Source of the DNA: Candidatus Omnitrophota bacterium
GTDB lineage: Bacteria; Hinthialibacterota; Hinthialibacteria; Hinthialibacterales; JAKPRU01
Assembly (NCBI GenBank): GCA_029570205.1
Contig: JAKQSI010000065.1
Location: 135,489-199,488 of the forward strand
Length of the DNA: 64,000 bases
Reading direction: 5' to 3'
This document shows, piece after piece, positions 24,842 to 34,487 of the stretch (the first letter of the stretch is position 1; each line of letters starts with the position of its first letter). The position numbers and the translations under genes are program-made. The notes beneath the pieces are model-generated. The model made no database searches. It was not told the origin of the DNA and saw only the letters and a program-made list of their open reading frames with translations.

Positions 24842-27310
24842 ATGGCGAACGCGAGATTTTTTCTTGTTATCGGCTTCCTCGTTCCTTTCTCCACGACTGT
24901 CGTGTGGGGCGCGGAGATCCTTTTCGAGGAGGGTCCCAGCCGGATTGTCGGCGGCGATTGGGCCGCGCGCATGGCCCGGCAGATTTCTGGTGAACCGCGA
25001 CCGACCGACATTTCCGACACGCTGATTCGGGAAATGATCTCTGCCGCCACTCTCGACTTTCTTTTGCCCCACACCGGCAGTCTTGCCCAGGCAATCCGGC
25101 GGTATGGCTGGGCGCAGTTCGAACAGGAACCCGAACAGGTTCCCACGGCGCAGAAAGTCCGTTTCTTTGTCGATTCCGCGACTCCCTCGGTTCTATGCCT
25201 GGAGCATCCGGGCAATACTAATGTTGTCGACATCCGGGCAACGGCGGATATTCGGAGCGGGAAGGTTCAAGTGGAACGATTCCCGATCGTCGGTAACGAA
25301 GACCGGACAGTCTATGCGAGTTTTCTCTCTGTTGAGAATATGGTCCTGTACCAGGAGCATTTTCAACGCCGGTTCTTTGAGGAAATGCTGGATTTGAACC
25401 GGCCCGGCCTGGAACGTGTCCGCGATGCATACCGCGCAAATAAGAAAACCCTTGCGGTCTACGAACTCTCCGAGTACTTTCGGAATAAAACTACCCCGGC
25501 GGCGCTCATCCGAAAACCCACCGCCACTCCCCAGTCGGCTACAACGGAAACCGCCGAGGCGATTTGCCGCCATGAATTCAATATCCAGGGAACTTTGTAT
25601 CAATTTGGAGCGCAAATTGACTGGTCCTGTTATCATACCGTACCGGCAGAATGGCTCTGGTCTTTAAATAACTTGACACACCTGATTGTATTACTGAACG
25701 GCTACCTGGACACCTCGAATGAAAAATATGCGGCCGAGTTTGTTGCTCAGATTACGGATTGGATTATCCGGAATCCCGCTCCTCCGTACACATTAACGCG
25801 AGTAGCCGCCTGGCGGAACCTGGAGGCGGGGAATCGCGGTGTCAATGCGCTTCCGATCACCTTCTATGGATTCCTGTGTTCCGATGCGTTTACACCTCAA
25901 GTTATCCAGCTGATGCTCGGATCGATTTGGAGCCATGGGGACTATATCCTGAAATATCCCGCCGGATGGCGCCGTCCCAGCAACTGGAGCGTAGTCGATT
26001 CCACGGGCCTTGCGGCAATAGCCGTGTATTTCCCCGAATTCCGCGACGCGGAACAGTGGAAACGGGCCGGGTACGAACGTCTGGCGAAACAATTGCAAAT
26101 GCAGGTTTACCCCGATGGAGCGCAGTGGGAACTCGCTCCCTCGTACCATCTCTATTGCCTTGACCGATTTCACCGTGCCTATGATCTGGCCCTCGAAACC
26201 GGCGTGCCGATTCCGGGCGATTTCGGTAAACGTCTCCAGTCCATGTACGACTACCTGATGTGGATCTGCAAACCCGACGGCACGGTCCCGGCTTTCAGCG
26301 ACTCCACAAGCCCGTCTGTTCTAGCCGTACTCCAGCAAGGCGCGGAGCGATTCAATCGTCCGGATTTCCGATATGTCGCCACAAGCGGCAAGGATGGGAC
26401 ACCTCCCGCGGAAACGTCGCACTATCTACCGTATGCCGGAAATGCCGTCATGCGAAGCGGATGGGATGAAGAGGCCCTGTACCTTTGCTTCGATGGCGGC
26501 CCTCTCGGCACAAATCACCAGCATGACGATAAACTCTCATTCGAACTCTCTGCTTACGGAAAGAATTTCATTATCGATCCTGGACCGTACCGGTATGTCT
26601 TGAACTCCTGGCGTTCGTATGCCGTCAGTACACAAGCTCACTCTACGGTTATGATCGACGGCTTCGGTCAGAACCGCCTTTATTTTTCCACAGAGCATGA
26701 GGCCCCACAAAATCCGACACCTGTCTGGCAATCGAATGATCTATTTGACTATACAATGGCAAGTTATGACTGCGGATACGGGGTAGATTCAATACCGGTC
26801 ATCCACAAACGTCATATCTTCTTCAAAAAGAATGAGTATTGGATTCTTCTGGATGAGATTGTGGGCGAAGGAAAGCGCCGCATGGAATCTCTATTTCATT
26901 TCGGCCCGGAATTCGAGCTGAAGAGACGGGATAATCTTTCCGTATATACACAACAGGAAACGGGACCGAATTGTGCGGTTATTCCGGCAAACACCCCCGG
27001 TCTGGAGGTTTCGATTATCAAAGGCAGGGAAACACCGTCCATACAGGGATGGTATCTTCCCAGCGAAGAAGGCCGGAAGCCCGCACCCGTGGCCTGTTAT
27101 GAGTTTACCGGAAATGTTCCTGCGGTTTTTGCTTACCTCTTGTTGCCGTATCGGGATTCGTTCCCCTCCGACTCTCGGCTCGTATTGGATCAAGACAATG
27201 ATGGTACTGCAACTCTGGCCGTCCACATTCCCCCAAAGCAGGTGGATCGTATTCAAATTGATCTCAAGAATCATTCCGCCGAATGGCCGACAACATCCGA
27301 CAGAGACTGA
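24842..27310 (+). CDS. heparinase II/III-family polysaccharide lyase, secreted
   Basis: About 822 residues from the ATG at 24842, which opens a signal peptide (hydrophobic run ending near VVWGAE). An upstream in-frame extension overlaps the tRNA and is not protein-like; an ATG at 24797 is an alternative. After an N-terminal domain, an alpha/alpha-toroid (roughly 180-480) contains WELAPSYHLYCLDRFHRAYDLA. The C-terminal beta-sheet domain starts with AGNAVMRSGWDEEALYLCFDGGPLGTNHQHDD, where the His residues fit the heparinase II/III metal and catalytic site. It cleaves uronic-acid-containing polysaccharides in the periplasm; the exact polymer is unknown. It is followed after 29 bases by an oligopeptide-type transporter. 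Confidence 0.85.
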   Translation: MANARFFLVIGFLVPFSTTVVWGAEILFEEGPSRIVGGDWAARMARQISGEPRPTDISDTLIREMISAATLDFLLPHTGSLAQAIRRYGWAQFEQEPEQVPTAQKVRFFVDSATPSVLCLEHPGNTNVVDIRATADIRSGKVQVERFPIVGNEDRTVYASFLSVENMVLYQEHFQRRFFEEMLDLNRPGLERVRDAYRANKKTLAVYELSEYFRNKTTPAALIRKPTATPQSATTETAEAICRHEFNIQGTLYQFGAQIDWSCYHTVPAEWLWSLNNLTHLIVLLNGYLDTSNEKYAAEFVAQITDWIIRNPAPPYTLTRVAAWRNLEAGNRGVNALPITFYGFLCSDAFTPQVIQLMLGSIWSHGDYILKYPAGWRRPSNWSVVDSTGLAAIAVYFPEFRDAEQWKRAGYERLAKQLQMQVYPDGAQWELAPSYHLYCLDRFHRAYDLALETGVPIPGDFGKRLQSMYDYLMWICKPDGTVPAFSDSTSPSVLAVLQQGAERFNRPDFRYVATSGKDGTPPAETSHYLPYAGNAVMRSGWDEEALYLCFDGGPLGTNHQHDDKLSFELSAYGKNFIIDPGPYRYVLNSWRSYAVSTQAHSTVMIDGFGQNRLYFSTEHEAPQNPTPVWQSNDLFDYTMASYDCGYGVDSIPVIHKRHIFFKKNEYWILLDEIVGEGKRRMESLFHFGPEFELKRRDNLSVYTQQETGPNCAVIPANTPGLEVSIIKGRETPSIQGWYLPSEEGRKPAPVACYEFTGNVPAVFAYLLLPYRDSFPSDSRLVLDQDNDGTATLAVHIPPKQVDRIQIDLKNHSAEWPTTSDRD

Positions 27311-27339
27311 CGGACAACGCATTTTGAGGAGAAACGCTT

Positions 27340-29133
27340 ATGCGAGATCATTTACTATTCAGAACAGTGAATTGGCTATTCGGAAACATACCGGCTGACC
27401 GGTTCCTTCGGATCCTTCTTTCCTTCTCATGTTTCTGCGTGGGTATGGGATGCGGGAAAGCGCAGCAGTCCTACGATCCGAAAAAGGATCCCCTGGTGAA
27501 TGTTTCTTCGCTCATGGAACCGGAGCCGGAAGACAAAAGCCGGATCGATACGAACGATACGCTTTATATCAACCTCGATGGAAGCCCGCAGAATCTGAAT
27601 CCGATTTTCGCCTCCTCAATGTATGAATTCATGGTTGCCGAGCAGCTATTCGGCGGCCCGTTTACTTTTGACCGCAATATGGAATGGAAAACGGATCCTG
27701 ACTGGGTTGCAGACTACCAGGAAGCCGAAGATCATCTCTCAGCAGTACTTAAGTTGAAACCGGGGCTTAAGTGGCATGACGGCGCACCAATTACCGCGCA
27801 CGATATTGTTTATTCGTGGAAAGCAATTATTGACGACCGCGTTCCCTGCCCGGCGGTTAAAACCGGGACGATCGACATTATTGACTGTATCGCCCTGGAT
27901 GACTTGACCGTTCGCTATGTCCACAAGGCCGCGGTCTCCACAACAAAGTGGAATGTCAGCTTTCCGATTATCCCAAAACACCTGTATGAAACACAACAGG
28001 AACAGTACCCTGACCTGAAAACGGGAGACTATTATTCGCAGCTGAATCGCAACCCGGTCGGCTCCGGCCCTTACATTATCGAAGAATGGATCCCGAATGA
28101 TCGAATCACACTTCGTCGCTGGGAGGAATATCCAGGGGACAAACCGAACTATGCTACACTTATTTTTCGCCTCATTCCGGATGAAAACGCAAGGTTGTTG
28201 ACATTTGAAAAGGGCGACCTCGACTGTATTGTTCTCAGTGGAGAGCAGTTTGCAAAGCAGACCAATTCGCCGCGCTTTTCCCAGACCGGCTATAAACTCG
28301 CTTCCCCCGAATGGGCCTTCGGCTATATCGGCTGGAACATGGACGGAAGTAACCCGTTTTTCACCGATCGCCGGGTTCGAACGGCGATGGCGCATTCGCT
28401 GAATGTTCCGCTGATTATTGAGAAAGTGTACTACAATCTCGCTGAGCCTTGTCTCGGGATTTATCACCCGGATTCCTGGATGTTTTGTCCGGATATTCAA
28501 CCGATTCCGTTTGATTTGAACCGGGCGGCGGCCCTGTTGGATGAGGCGGGATGGGTAGTCGATCCGCAGGACGGATGGCGCTACAAAACAGTCGACGGAA
28601 ACCGCGTCAAGTTTGAGTTCACTTTACAGATCCCGCAGGGCGCGGCGGCATCCTTAAAACTCGCGAACTTCTTCCAGGAGGACCTTCGCAGCATTGGTGT
28701 GGACATGAAAACACGGACGATTGAGTGGGCAACTTTCATGGAAATGAGCCGAAAGCACGAATTTCAGGCGAACATCGCCGCCTGGGGGACCGGTACGGAC
28801 CCGGATACGGGATGGAATCTCTGGCGGACAGAAGAGTATGAGACCGGCCGAAACTACGGCGGTTACTCGAATCCTCGTGTAGATGAGCTGTTTGAACTTG
28901 GGAGAAAAGAATTCGATTTCGAGAAACGAAAACAGATTTACCGGGAGATCCACAAAATTATTTACGAGGATCAACCGTATACCTTTATTACGTATCGACA
29001 GAGCCTGTACGGGATTCAGAAGCGGATCCACGGAATTCAGACCAGCCCGCGCGGAATATTCAATTTCGACCCGTCCATCCATGCCTGGTGGACGAGGGCG
29101 GGGGAGGGCCGCCAGACGATGCGGGCACAATAA
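27340..29133 (+). CDS. ABC transporter solute-binding protein, family 5 (Dpp/Opp type)
   Basis: A 597-residue lipoprotein: the signal ends with the lipobox VGMGC near residue 34. The body has SBP_bac_5 signatures: LYINLDGSPQNLNPIFASS, LKLKPGLKWHDGAPITAHDIVYSWKAI, GSGPYIIEEWIPNDRITLRRW and the late NYGGYSNPRVDELFELGRKEFD. It should bind peptides or, in this setting, perhaps oligosaccharides in the periplasm. AGGAG precedes the start. It leads a three-gene set with two permeases; the ATPase is elsewhere. Confidence 0.93.
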   Translation: MRDHLLFRTVNWLFGNIPADRFLRILLSFSCFCVGMGCGKAQQSYDPKKDPLVNVSSLMEPEPEDKSRIDTNDTLYINLDGSPQNLNPIFASSMYEFMVAEQLFGGPFTFDRNMEWKTDPDWVADYQEAEDHLSAVLKLKPGLKWHDGAPITAHDIVYSWKAIIDDRVPCPAVKTGTIDIIDCIALDDLTVRYVHKAAVSTTKWNVSFPIIPKHLYETQQEQYPDLKTGDYYSQLNRNPVGSGPYIIEEWIPNDRITLRRWEEYPGDKPNYATLIFRLIPDENARLLTFEKGDLDCIVLSGEQFAKQTNSPRFSQTGYKLASPEWAFGYIGWNMDGSNPFFTDRRVRTAMAHSLNVPLIIEKVYYNLAEPCLGIYHPDSWMFCPDIQPIPFDLNRAAALLDEAGWVVDPQDGWRYKTVDGNRVKFEFTLQIPQGAAASLKLANFFQEDLRSIGVDMKTRTIEWATFMEMSRKHEFQANIAAWGTGTDPDTGWNLWRTEEYETGRNYGGYSNPRVDELFELGRKEFDFEKRKQIYREIHKIIYEDQPYTFITYRQSLYGIQKRIHGIQTSPRGIFNFDPSIHAWWTRAGEGRQTMRAQ

Positions 29134-29161
29134 CAGGTAGACATCCGGGGAACGGAGAAAC

Positions 29162-30142
29162 ATGCTGTCCTATACTCTTCATCGAATCATTCTTGCCATC
29201 CCGACGCTGCTGGGAATTACGCTGGTGACATTTTTTATCATCAACCTCGCTCCCGGCGACCCCGCGGCATTGCAGGCCCAGGAGGTAATGGACCCAAGAA
29301 TCTCCAATCGTGTTTATGAGCAGCTTCGCGAATACTACGGCCTGGACCGACCGATCGTTATCCGCTACCTCGAATGGCTGAAACGAATTGGTACGTTCGA
29401 TTTCGGCAATTCCATGACCCCTGATTCACGACGGGTGTCGGTCAAAATCATGGAGCGCTTGCCGGCTACGATCTCACTTTCCGTTTTATCACTTGGGATC
29501 GGTTTCGCACTCGCTATCCCCATCGGGATTCTGTCGGGAGCGCGTCGGAACGGCTGGTTTGATACCGTTTCCAGTACCATCCTCTATATTCTTTATGCGA
29601 TTCCGAGTTACGTCATGGCGATTCCGCTGATCCTCTGGGTCAGTATTGAACTGGACCTGCTTCCCTTTCAGGGAATGCGATCCGACAATGTTGCGCAATT
29701 GACCCCCACCGGACAAATCGTTGACTTGGTAAAACATTTCATTCTAATCACATTTTGTTTCACGTATGGCGCGCTGGCCTATCAATCGCGATTCGTCCGG
29801 CAGAATCTACTGGAGGTATTCCGCCAGGAGTATATTTTGACAGCGCGGGCAAAAGGTCTGTCGGAATTCACCGTAGTATTGAAACATGCCTTTCGAAATA
29901 CCCTGATTCCTCTTGTAACTCTGTTCGGTTTGACCTTCCCGCAGATTCTGGGCGGGTCTGTCATATTGGAGGTAATGTTTAACTGGCCGGGTATCGGGAG
30001 GCTGTTTTTCGAGAGTATTCTGCAGCGTGACTATCCGACGGTAATGGCCCTGTCGGTGATCAGCGCGGGGCTTGTGCTGCTGGGCACGTTGCTTGCCGAT
30101 CTGGCCTATGCGGTTGTCGATCCGCGGGTACGCTATGACTGA
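29162..30142 (+). CDS. ABC transporter permease, DppB/OppB type
   Basis: A 326-residue inner-membrane protein with six predicted spans. It has the OppB-type start (MLSYTLHRIILAIPTLLGITLVTFFIINLAPGDPA) and the EAA loop EYILTARAKGLSEFTVVLKHAFRNTLIPL that contacts the ATPase. It pairs with the following permease, whose start lies inside its last codons (8-base overlap). Substrate as for the binding protein. Confidence 0.94.
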   Translation: MLSYTLHRIILAIPTLLGITLVTFFIINLAPGDPAALQAQEVMDPRISNRVYEQLREYYGLDRPIVIRYLEWLKRIGTFDFGNSMTPDSRRVSVKIMERLPATISLSVLSLGIGFALAIPIGILSGARRNGWFDTVSSTILYILYAIPSYVMAIPLILWVSIELDLLPFQGMRSDNVAQLTPTGQIVDLVKHFILITFCFTYGALAYQSRFVRQNLLEVFRQEYILTARAKGLSEFTVVLKHAFRNTLIPLVTLFGLTFPQILGGSVILEVMFNWPGIGRLFFESILQRDYPTVMALSVISAGLVLLGTLLADLAYAVVDPRVRYD

Positions 30143-31181
30143 GTCAAACATCACAGCAAAGAGCCGTTCGCTGTCGCGTCTTACGTGGGACCGATTTCGT
30201 CGCAATCCGCGAGGGATGGCCGGTTTCTATGTAGTTGTCCTGCTGGTACTCATTGCGTTTTTCAGTCCGCTCATTGCAAACCGTCAACCGATTGTTTGTA
30301 AATATCGCGGGAATTGGTACTTTCCGGGGATGGTCGATGTGGTTCACCATATTCCTTTCATGGATCGCATGGTTAAGAAATCGCCTCCGTTCGGTATGGC
30401 TACGTTTCATGCGAAACGGGAGCTGTCGAATCAGGACTTCGCCATCTGGCCGCCGATCCCGTACGGTCCCCGCGACACATCGGCGGACACATTCGAGCCG
30501 CCGGGCCGGGAGCATCTCCTTGGGACCGATCAAAATGGCAGGGACCTCGCGGCGCGGATCGTCTACGGAACAATTGTCTCCATTCAGGTGGGGATGGTGT
30601 CGATGGGAATTGCCACGTTGATCGGCATCTTCCTGGGGGCGCTGGCGGGATATCTGGGAGGTTGGGTCGATATAGTCATTTCACGGTTTATTGAAATTAT
30701 CCAATGTTTCCCGACGTTTTTTCTGATTCTTGCCGTTCTGGCCTGGCTGGATCCGAGTATCATCAATGTCATGGTCGTGATCGGGCTGACCAGCTGGACG
30801 TCTATCGCGCGATACACTCGTGGGGAATTTATTCGGTTACAGTCGCAGGAATATGTACTCGCATCCCGTGCGCTGGGTTGCCGTCCGTTACGGATCATGT
30901 TCCGTCATCTTCTTCCGAATGCGATTGCGCCGGTACTGGTGACCGTTACTTTCGGAGTCGCGTCGGCGATTCTGGCAGAGGCAGGATTATCCTGGCTCGG
31001 ATTTGGGGTCCAGCAACCGGACCCGTCCTGGGGCAATATCCTTCGTGACGCATACGACCATTTGCGGTCTGCGCCGCATCTGGTCTACCCGCCCTGTGTC
31101 GCGATATTTCTTGCCGTGCTGAGCTACAATCTGGTCGGCGATGCCCTTCGGGACGCCATCGACCCGCGAATCGCCGATTAA
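30135..31181 (+). CDS. ABC transporter permease, DppC/OppC type
   Basis: A 348-residue permease read from the ATG at 30135, overlapping the previous stop by eight bases. It opens with the OppC-type LTWDRFRRNPRGMAGFYVVVLLVLIAFFSPLIA, has a long periplasmic loop (about 60-130) and the HLLGTDQNGRDLAARIVYG motif, then the EAA loop EYVLASRALGCRPLRIMFRHLLPNA. No ABC ATPase follows; the next gene is convergent, so the ATPase must be encoded elsewhere or shared. Confidence 0.94.
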   Translation: MTESNITAKSRSLSRLTWDRFRRNPRGMAGFYVVVLLVLIAFFSPLIANRQPIVCKYRGNWYFPGMVDVVHHIPFMDRMVKKSPPFGMATFHAKRELSNQDFAIWPPIPYGPRDTSADTFEPPGREHLLGTDQNGRDLAARIVYGTIVSIQVGMVSMGIATLIGIFLGALAGYLGGWVDIVISRFIEIIQCFPTFFLILAVLAWLDPSIINVMVVIGLTSWTSIARYTRGEFIRLQSQEYVLASRALGCRPLRIMFRHLLPNAIAPVLVTVTFGVASAILAEAGLSWLGFGVQQPDPSWGNILRDAYDHLRSAPHLVYPPCVAIFLAVLSYNLVGDALRDAIDPRIAD

Positions 31182-31192
31182 GTTTGATTTGT

Positions 31193-31687
31193 CTACTTGC
31201 TTTCCATAAACGCCCGCGCAATTCTCTCCGCCATCGCGCGAGGCTCGGCGACGAAGGTTCGCACACCGGCAATGATATCCAGAAATCCCAACTCATTCTT
31301 ATACCGTGGAACGATATGCAAATGGAGATGTTCGATGCTCGCGCCGCCGAACGGGCCGAGGTTGTAGCCGATGTTGAATCCGTGCGGATTGTATTCTTTC
31401 TCCAGAATGTTCAGGCACCGGGTTTGCAGAACGTGGAGGTGTGCCGCCTCTTCCCCGGTTAGATCGCGCGGATCGCATATATGGCGGATCGGGACAATCA
31501 TCACATGGCCGGGATTGTAAGGGTACAGATTGACCATGACAATGAAGGAGTCATCACGATACACCTCCAATCGCTCAACGACTTCCTCACGCCGAATCAC
31601 CGAACAGAGAATGCAATCCACTTTCGGACGGTCTCCTTTAACATAGGCTAGTTTTCCGGGCACGAACAGATGATCTCGTTTCAGCAT
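31193..31687 (-). CDS. HIT-family nucleotide hydrolase/phosphorylase
   Basis: A 164-residue protein with the histidine triad HLHLHIVPRY near residue 115 and the N-terminal zinc-type Cys pair CILC. NPGHVMIVPIRH is the first nucleotide-binding block. The layout, with an N-terminal extension of about 30 residues, resembles AP4A phosphorylase-like HIT proteins rather than short HinT. It probably cleaves dinucleotide polyphosphates or nucleoside-phosphate adducts in the cytoplasm. It converges on the permease gene with an 11-base gap. Confidence 0.9.
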   Translation of the reverse strand: MLKRDHLFVPGKLAYVKGDRPKVDCILCSVIRREEVVERLEVYRDDSFIVMVNLYPYNPGHVMIVPIRHICDPRDLTGEEAAHLHVLQTRCLNILEKEYNPHGFNIGYNLGPFGGASIEHLHLHIVPRYKNELGFLDIIAGVRTFVAEPRAMAERIARAFMESK

Positions 31688-31726
31688 CGCGTATTCTCAA
31701 ATTGTTTATGATATCCTCGGTTAATT

Positions 31727-31957
31727 TCATTGGTGTTCCCGAGAACGGAATGAACCCGAAATTGGTCCTCGGAAAAAAACGAAGCCAACTTCGAGGGCGT
31801 CATCCTGCAGCGCCTCGTGAACTCTTCGGTGACGTTCCCGATATTCTTCTTCCGAAACGGCTTTGGACGGATGGACACCGAGTGTCGTTTCGATGATCCG
31901 GTTGAGCGTCTTAAATTCCCGTGAATGCCGGATATTCCGAGGCATGTCCTTCTCCAC
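31727..31957 (-). pseudogene. N-terminal fragment of an M24 peptidase (Xaa-Pro aminopeptidase-like)
   Basis: The 76-codon frame reads PRNIRHSREFKTLNRIIETT and EEEYRERHRRVHEALQDDALEVGFVF, which resembles the start of creatinase/Xaa-Pro aminopeptidase-type proteins, where a line such as EEYxxRxxRVxxALxxxGLDVGFVFSDE is usual. After about residue 60 similarity ends abruptly in a short tail and stop. The catalytic pita-bread domain is missing. It is most likely a truncated gene; a small independent protein is less likely. The remaining gap to 32112 shows no gene. Confidence 0.5.
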
Positions 31958-32112
31958 GTTGATCGGATGAGCGCAACTGCTTGGTCTATGCTGCCTTGTC
32001 CACGCGGGTCTGTCGAGGGATGAATGAGGGGTTTCGCAGAACCGGAGGGAATGTCAAAATAGGTGTATCGGGCAGTCAGGGTCCATTTCGACCGGATGGA
32101 GACGGAACCACC

Positions 32113-33123
32113 ATGAAACGTCGTCGGTTTCTCAAAAGGATCTCATCGGCTGGGCTTGTGTTGGCGCTGGGCGCCGGTTCCGCGCGGCGGAAAGCGTTCG
32201 GTGAATCGGCGGCGATTTCGACCGGCGGGAAATCGCGAATTATTGTAGCGCGCCGTCCGGGGAAATTGCTTGTTGACGGAAAACCGAATCCGCCGGAGAT
32301 TTCCGATTTGCTGGGCCGGGGAATCTGCGCCCTTCTGGATGAGAAAGATTGCGGCGCCGCATGGAAGAAACTCTTTTCCCCGGAGGATGTTGTGGGAGTC
32401 AAGATCAACACCTTGGGAGGAAAGGGGATCGCCAACCGGCCGGAGACGGTCCGGGCGGTCTGTGAAGCGCTTCAGGCGGCAGGCGTTCCGCCGCAGCAGA
32501 TTATCGTGTGGGACCGGCTTTCCCAGGAGATGCAGCGAGCCGGGTTTGAAATTGTTACGGAGGGGGACCGTCCACGTTGTTATGGAAGCGATGCGCTCGG
32601 AGACCGGGCGTATCGACGTCAAACGGAGAGTTCAGGAAGCATCGGGTCCTGCTTCTCCAACATTCTGTCCAAACAATGCACGGCGCTGATCAACATGGGT
32701 GTTCTTAAAGACCATGATCTTTCCGGGATTTCCATTGCCATGAAAAACCTGTTCGGCGTGATTCATAATCCGAATCGGTATCATTTCGATGTGCATAAGG
32801 ACCCGTATCTGCCCGATTTGGCAATGCACCCTCCGCTTCGTCAGAAACTGCGATTGAACGTGATTGACGCTCTGACTGCGCAGTACCACAATGGCCCCGC
32901 TTACAAGGCAGAATACACGTGGCCGTTTGAGGGCATCCTGTTGGGCCTGGATTTGGTTGCGGTGGATCGTGTCGGATGGGATGTGATTGAGGCGCGGCGG
33001 AAAGAGGCGGGGCTTCCCTCTCTGAAAGAATCCGGCCGCGCTCCCGAATACCTGCAAATCGCAGAGGAAAAAGGGCTTGGATTTGCCGATTCGGCAAAGA
33101 TCGAGACGATTGAGGTGACCTGA
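32113..33123 (+). CDS. DUF362-family protein with Tat signal
   Basis: A 336-residue protein starting at ATG 32113, where a twin-arginine motif KRRRFLKR is followed by a hydrophobic stretch; an in-frame extension to 31981 would bury this signal. The body is DUF362: VGVKINTLGGKGIANRPETV, IIVWDRLSQEM, INMGVLKDHDLSGISIAMKNLFGVI and the closing VAVDRVGWDVIEARR. DUF362 proteins are often iron-sulfur-linked and of uncertain function. No CxxC ferredoxin motif is seen here. It is 24 bases upstream of another Tat-signal protein, suggesting a shared periplasmic role. Confidence 0.85.
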   Translation: MKRRRFLKRISSAGLVLALGAGSARRKAFGESAAISTGGKSRIIVARRPGKLLVDGKPNPPEISDLLGRGICALLDEKDCGAAWKKLFSPEDVVGVKINTLGGKGIANRPETVRAVCEALQAAGVPPQQIIVWDRLSQEMQRAGFEIVTEGDRPRCYGSDALGDRAYRRQTESSGSIGSCFSNILSKQCTALINMGVLKDHDLSGISIAMKNLFGVIHNPNRYHFDVHKDPYLPDLAMHPPLRQKLRLNVIDALTAQYHNGPAYKAEYTWPFEGILLGLDLVAVDRVGWDVIEARRKEAGLPSLKESGRAPEYLQIAEEKGLGFADSAKIETIEVT

Positions 33124-33147
33124 CAAGACATCTCATGGGAGGCTGAT

Positions 33148-34293
33148 ATGAACAGATTCTCACGTCGCGCGTTTCTTTGCACTACCGCTTGTGCCTCTCT
33201 GTCCGGCATTGTCGTCCCGAATGCGCAAGCGCAAAGACGTGTTGAGCCAGGCGAGCCGGACGAGGTGTTTGTCCATGAGGCCCGTCATTTTTCCCGTCTT
33301 GAGGATACAAAAGTCCAATGCCTTCTGTGCCCGAAACAGTGTCGTGTGGCAGACAAGGAACGAGGGTATTGCGGTGTCCGCGAGAACCGGGATGGGACCT
33401 ATTACACCCTGGTCTACGGACGGGTTTGCTCCCTGAATGTCGATCCCATTGAAAAGAAACCCCTGTTTCATTATCTGCCCGGCACAAACGCTTTTTCCGT
33501 TGCGACAGCGGGCTGCAACATGGAATGCAAGTTCTGTCAGAATTATGAAATCTCCCAATTTCGTCCCGAGCAGGTTGCAGCTTATGATATGAACCACACG
33601 ATGACGGCGGAGATTGCAAAACAACAGGCTTGCCCGACTATCGCGTACACTTATTCGGAACCGGTAGTGTTTTATGAATACATGTACGATGCCGCGGTAG
33701 AGGGTCGCAAACTCGGTATCGGCAGCGTAGCGATCTCCAACGGCTACATTCAGGAACAACCGCTTCGCGAGCTCTGCAAAGTCCTGACTGCAATTAAGAT
33801 CGATTTTAAAGCGTTTACCGAGAAGTTTTACCGAGAGACATGCAGCGGCGAACTGAAACCGGTATTGCGAACCCTGGAGATCCTTAAAGAAGAAAGAATC
33901 TGGTTTGAATTAGTTGTTCTAATTGTTCCGACCCTCAACGACAGCGACGAGGAAAACAAGCAGATGGCGAAATGGATTCACGACAATCTCGGCGACAGCG
34001 TGCCGGTCCATTTTTCTCGATATCATCCCACATACAAAATCCGGGATATCCCGCCCACCCCTGTTGCCACATTAGAGCGGATTCGAAATCACGCGCTGGA
34101 TGCCGGGCTGAAATATGTCTACCTGGGGAATCTGCCGGGACATCCGGGAGAAGACACCTGCTGCCCGAACTGCCGCGAGGTTTTAATCAATCGTACCGGA
34201 TACCAGATCAACAGCAATCAACTGGTTAACGGAAAGTGCCCCAAGTGCGCCACGGCCATTCCGGGAGTCTGGAAAGATCCGCTGAAGACGTGA
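33148..34293 (+). CDS. AmrS-like radical SAM enzyme with Tat signal
   Basis: A 381-residue protein of the AmmeMemoRadiSam/PflA-like radical SAM type. N-terminal Cys58, 61, 65 and 75 form a conserved cluster; the radical SAM motif is Cys123-x3-Cys127-x2-Cys130 (CNMECKFCQNYEIS). SNGYIQEQPLRELC and FTEKFYRETCSGELKP are family blocks, and the C terminus has two further Cys pairs (TCCPNC, GKCPKC). Unusually the protein starts MNRFSRRAFLCTTACASL, a textbook Tat signal with a likely cleavage site at AQA. GGGAGG precedes the start. The usual AmrA/AmrB partners are not adjacent; DUF362 is. Confidence 0.9.
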   Translation: MNRFSRRAFLCTTACASLSGIVVPNAQAQRRVEPGEPDEVFVHEARHFSRLEDTKVQCLLCPKQCRVADKERGYCGVRENRDGTYYTLVYGRVCSLNVDPIEKKPLFHYLPGTNAFSVATAGCNMECKFCQNYEISQFRPEQVAAYDMNHTMTAEIAKQQACPTIAYTYSEPVVFYEYMYDAAVEGRKLGIGSVAISNGYIQEQPLRELCKVLTAIKIDFKAFTEKFYRETCSGELKPVLRTLEILKEERIWFELVVLIVPTLNDSDEENKQMAKWIHDNLGDSVPVHFSRYHPTYKIRDIPPTPVATLERIRNHALDAGLKYVYLGNLPGHPGEDTCCPNCREVLINRTGYQINSNQLVNGKCPKCATAIPGVWKDPLKT

Positions 34294-34426
34294 GTTCGAA
34301 TCAACAGGTACTGTTCCCGGCCCACGCGGGAGGCCGTGAGCCGCCCCCCGAAGGATCCGCGCAAGATCAGAAGGCCCTTCGTGTCGTGTAAACGAATGGT
34401 CCTGACACAGGGGTCCCCGAAAAGCC

Positions 34427-34454
34427 TTGCACTTTTGTTTTCCGAAGGTATGTT
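34427..34454 (+). promoter_or_regulatory. candidate purL promoter
   Basis: TTGCAC (34427-34432) and TATGTT (34449-34454) are 16 bases apart, 33 bases before the purL start. The same -10 variant TATGTT appears before tRNA-Ala. No riboswitch-like structure was recognised in the 194-base spacer. Confidence 0.4.
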
Positions 34455-34487
34455 CTTTGCATCTTTCTGAACGACCGGGAACTGAAT

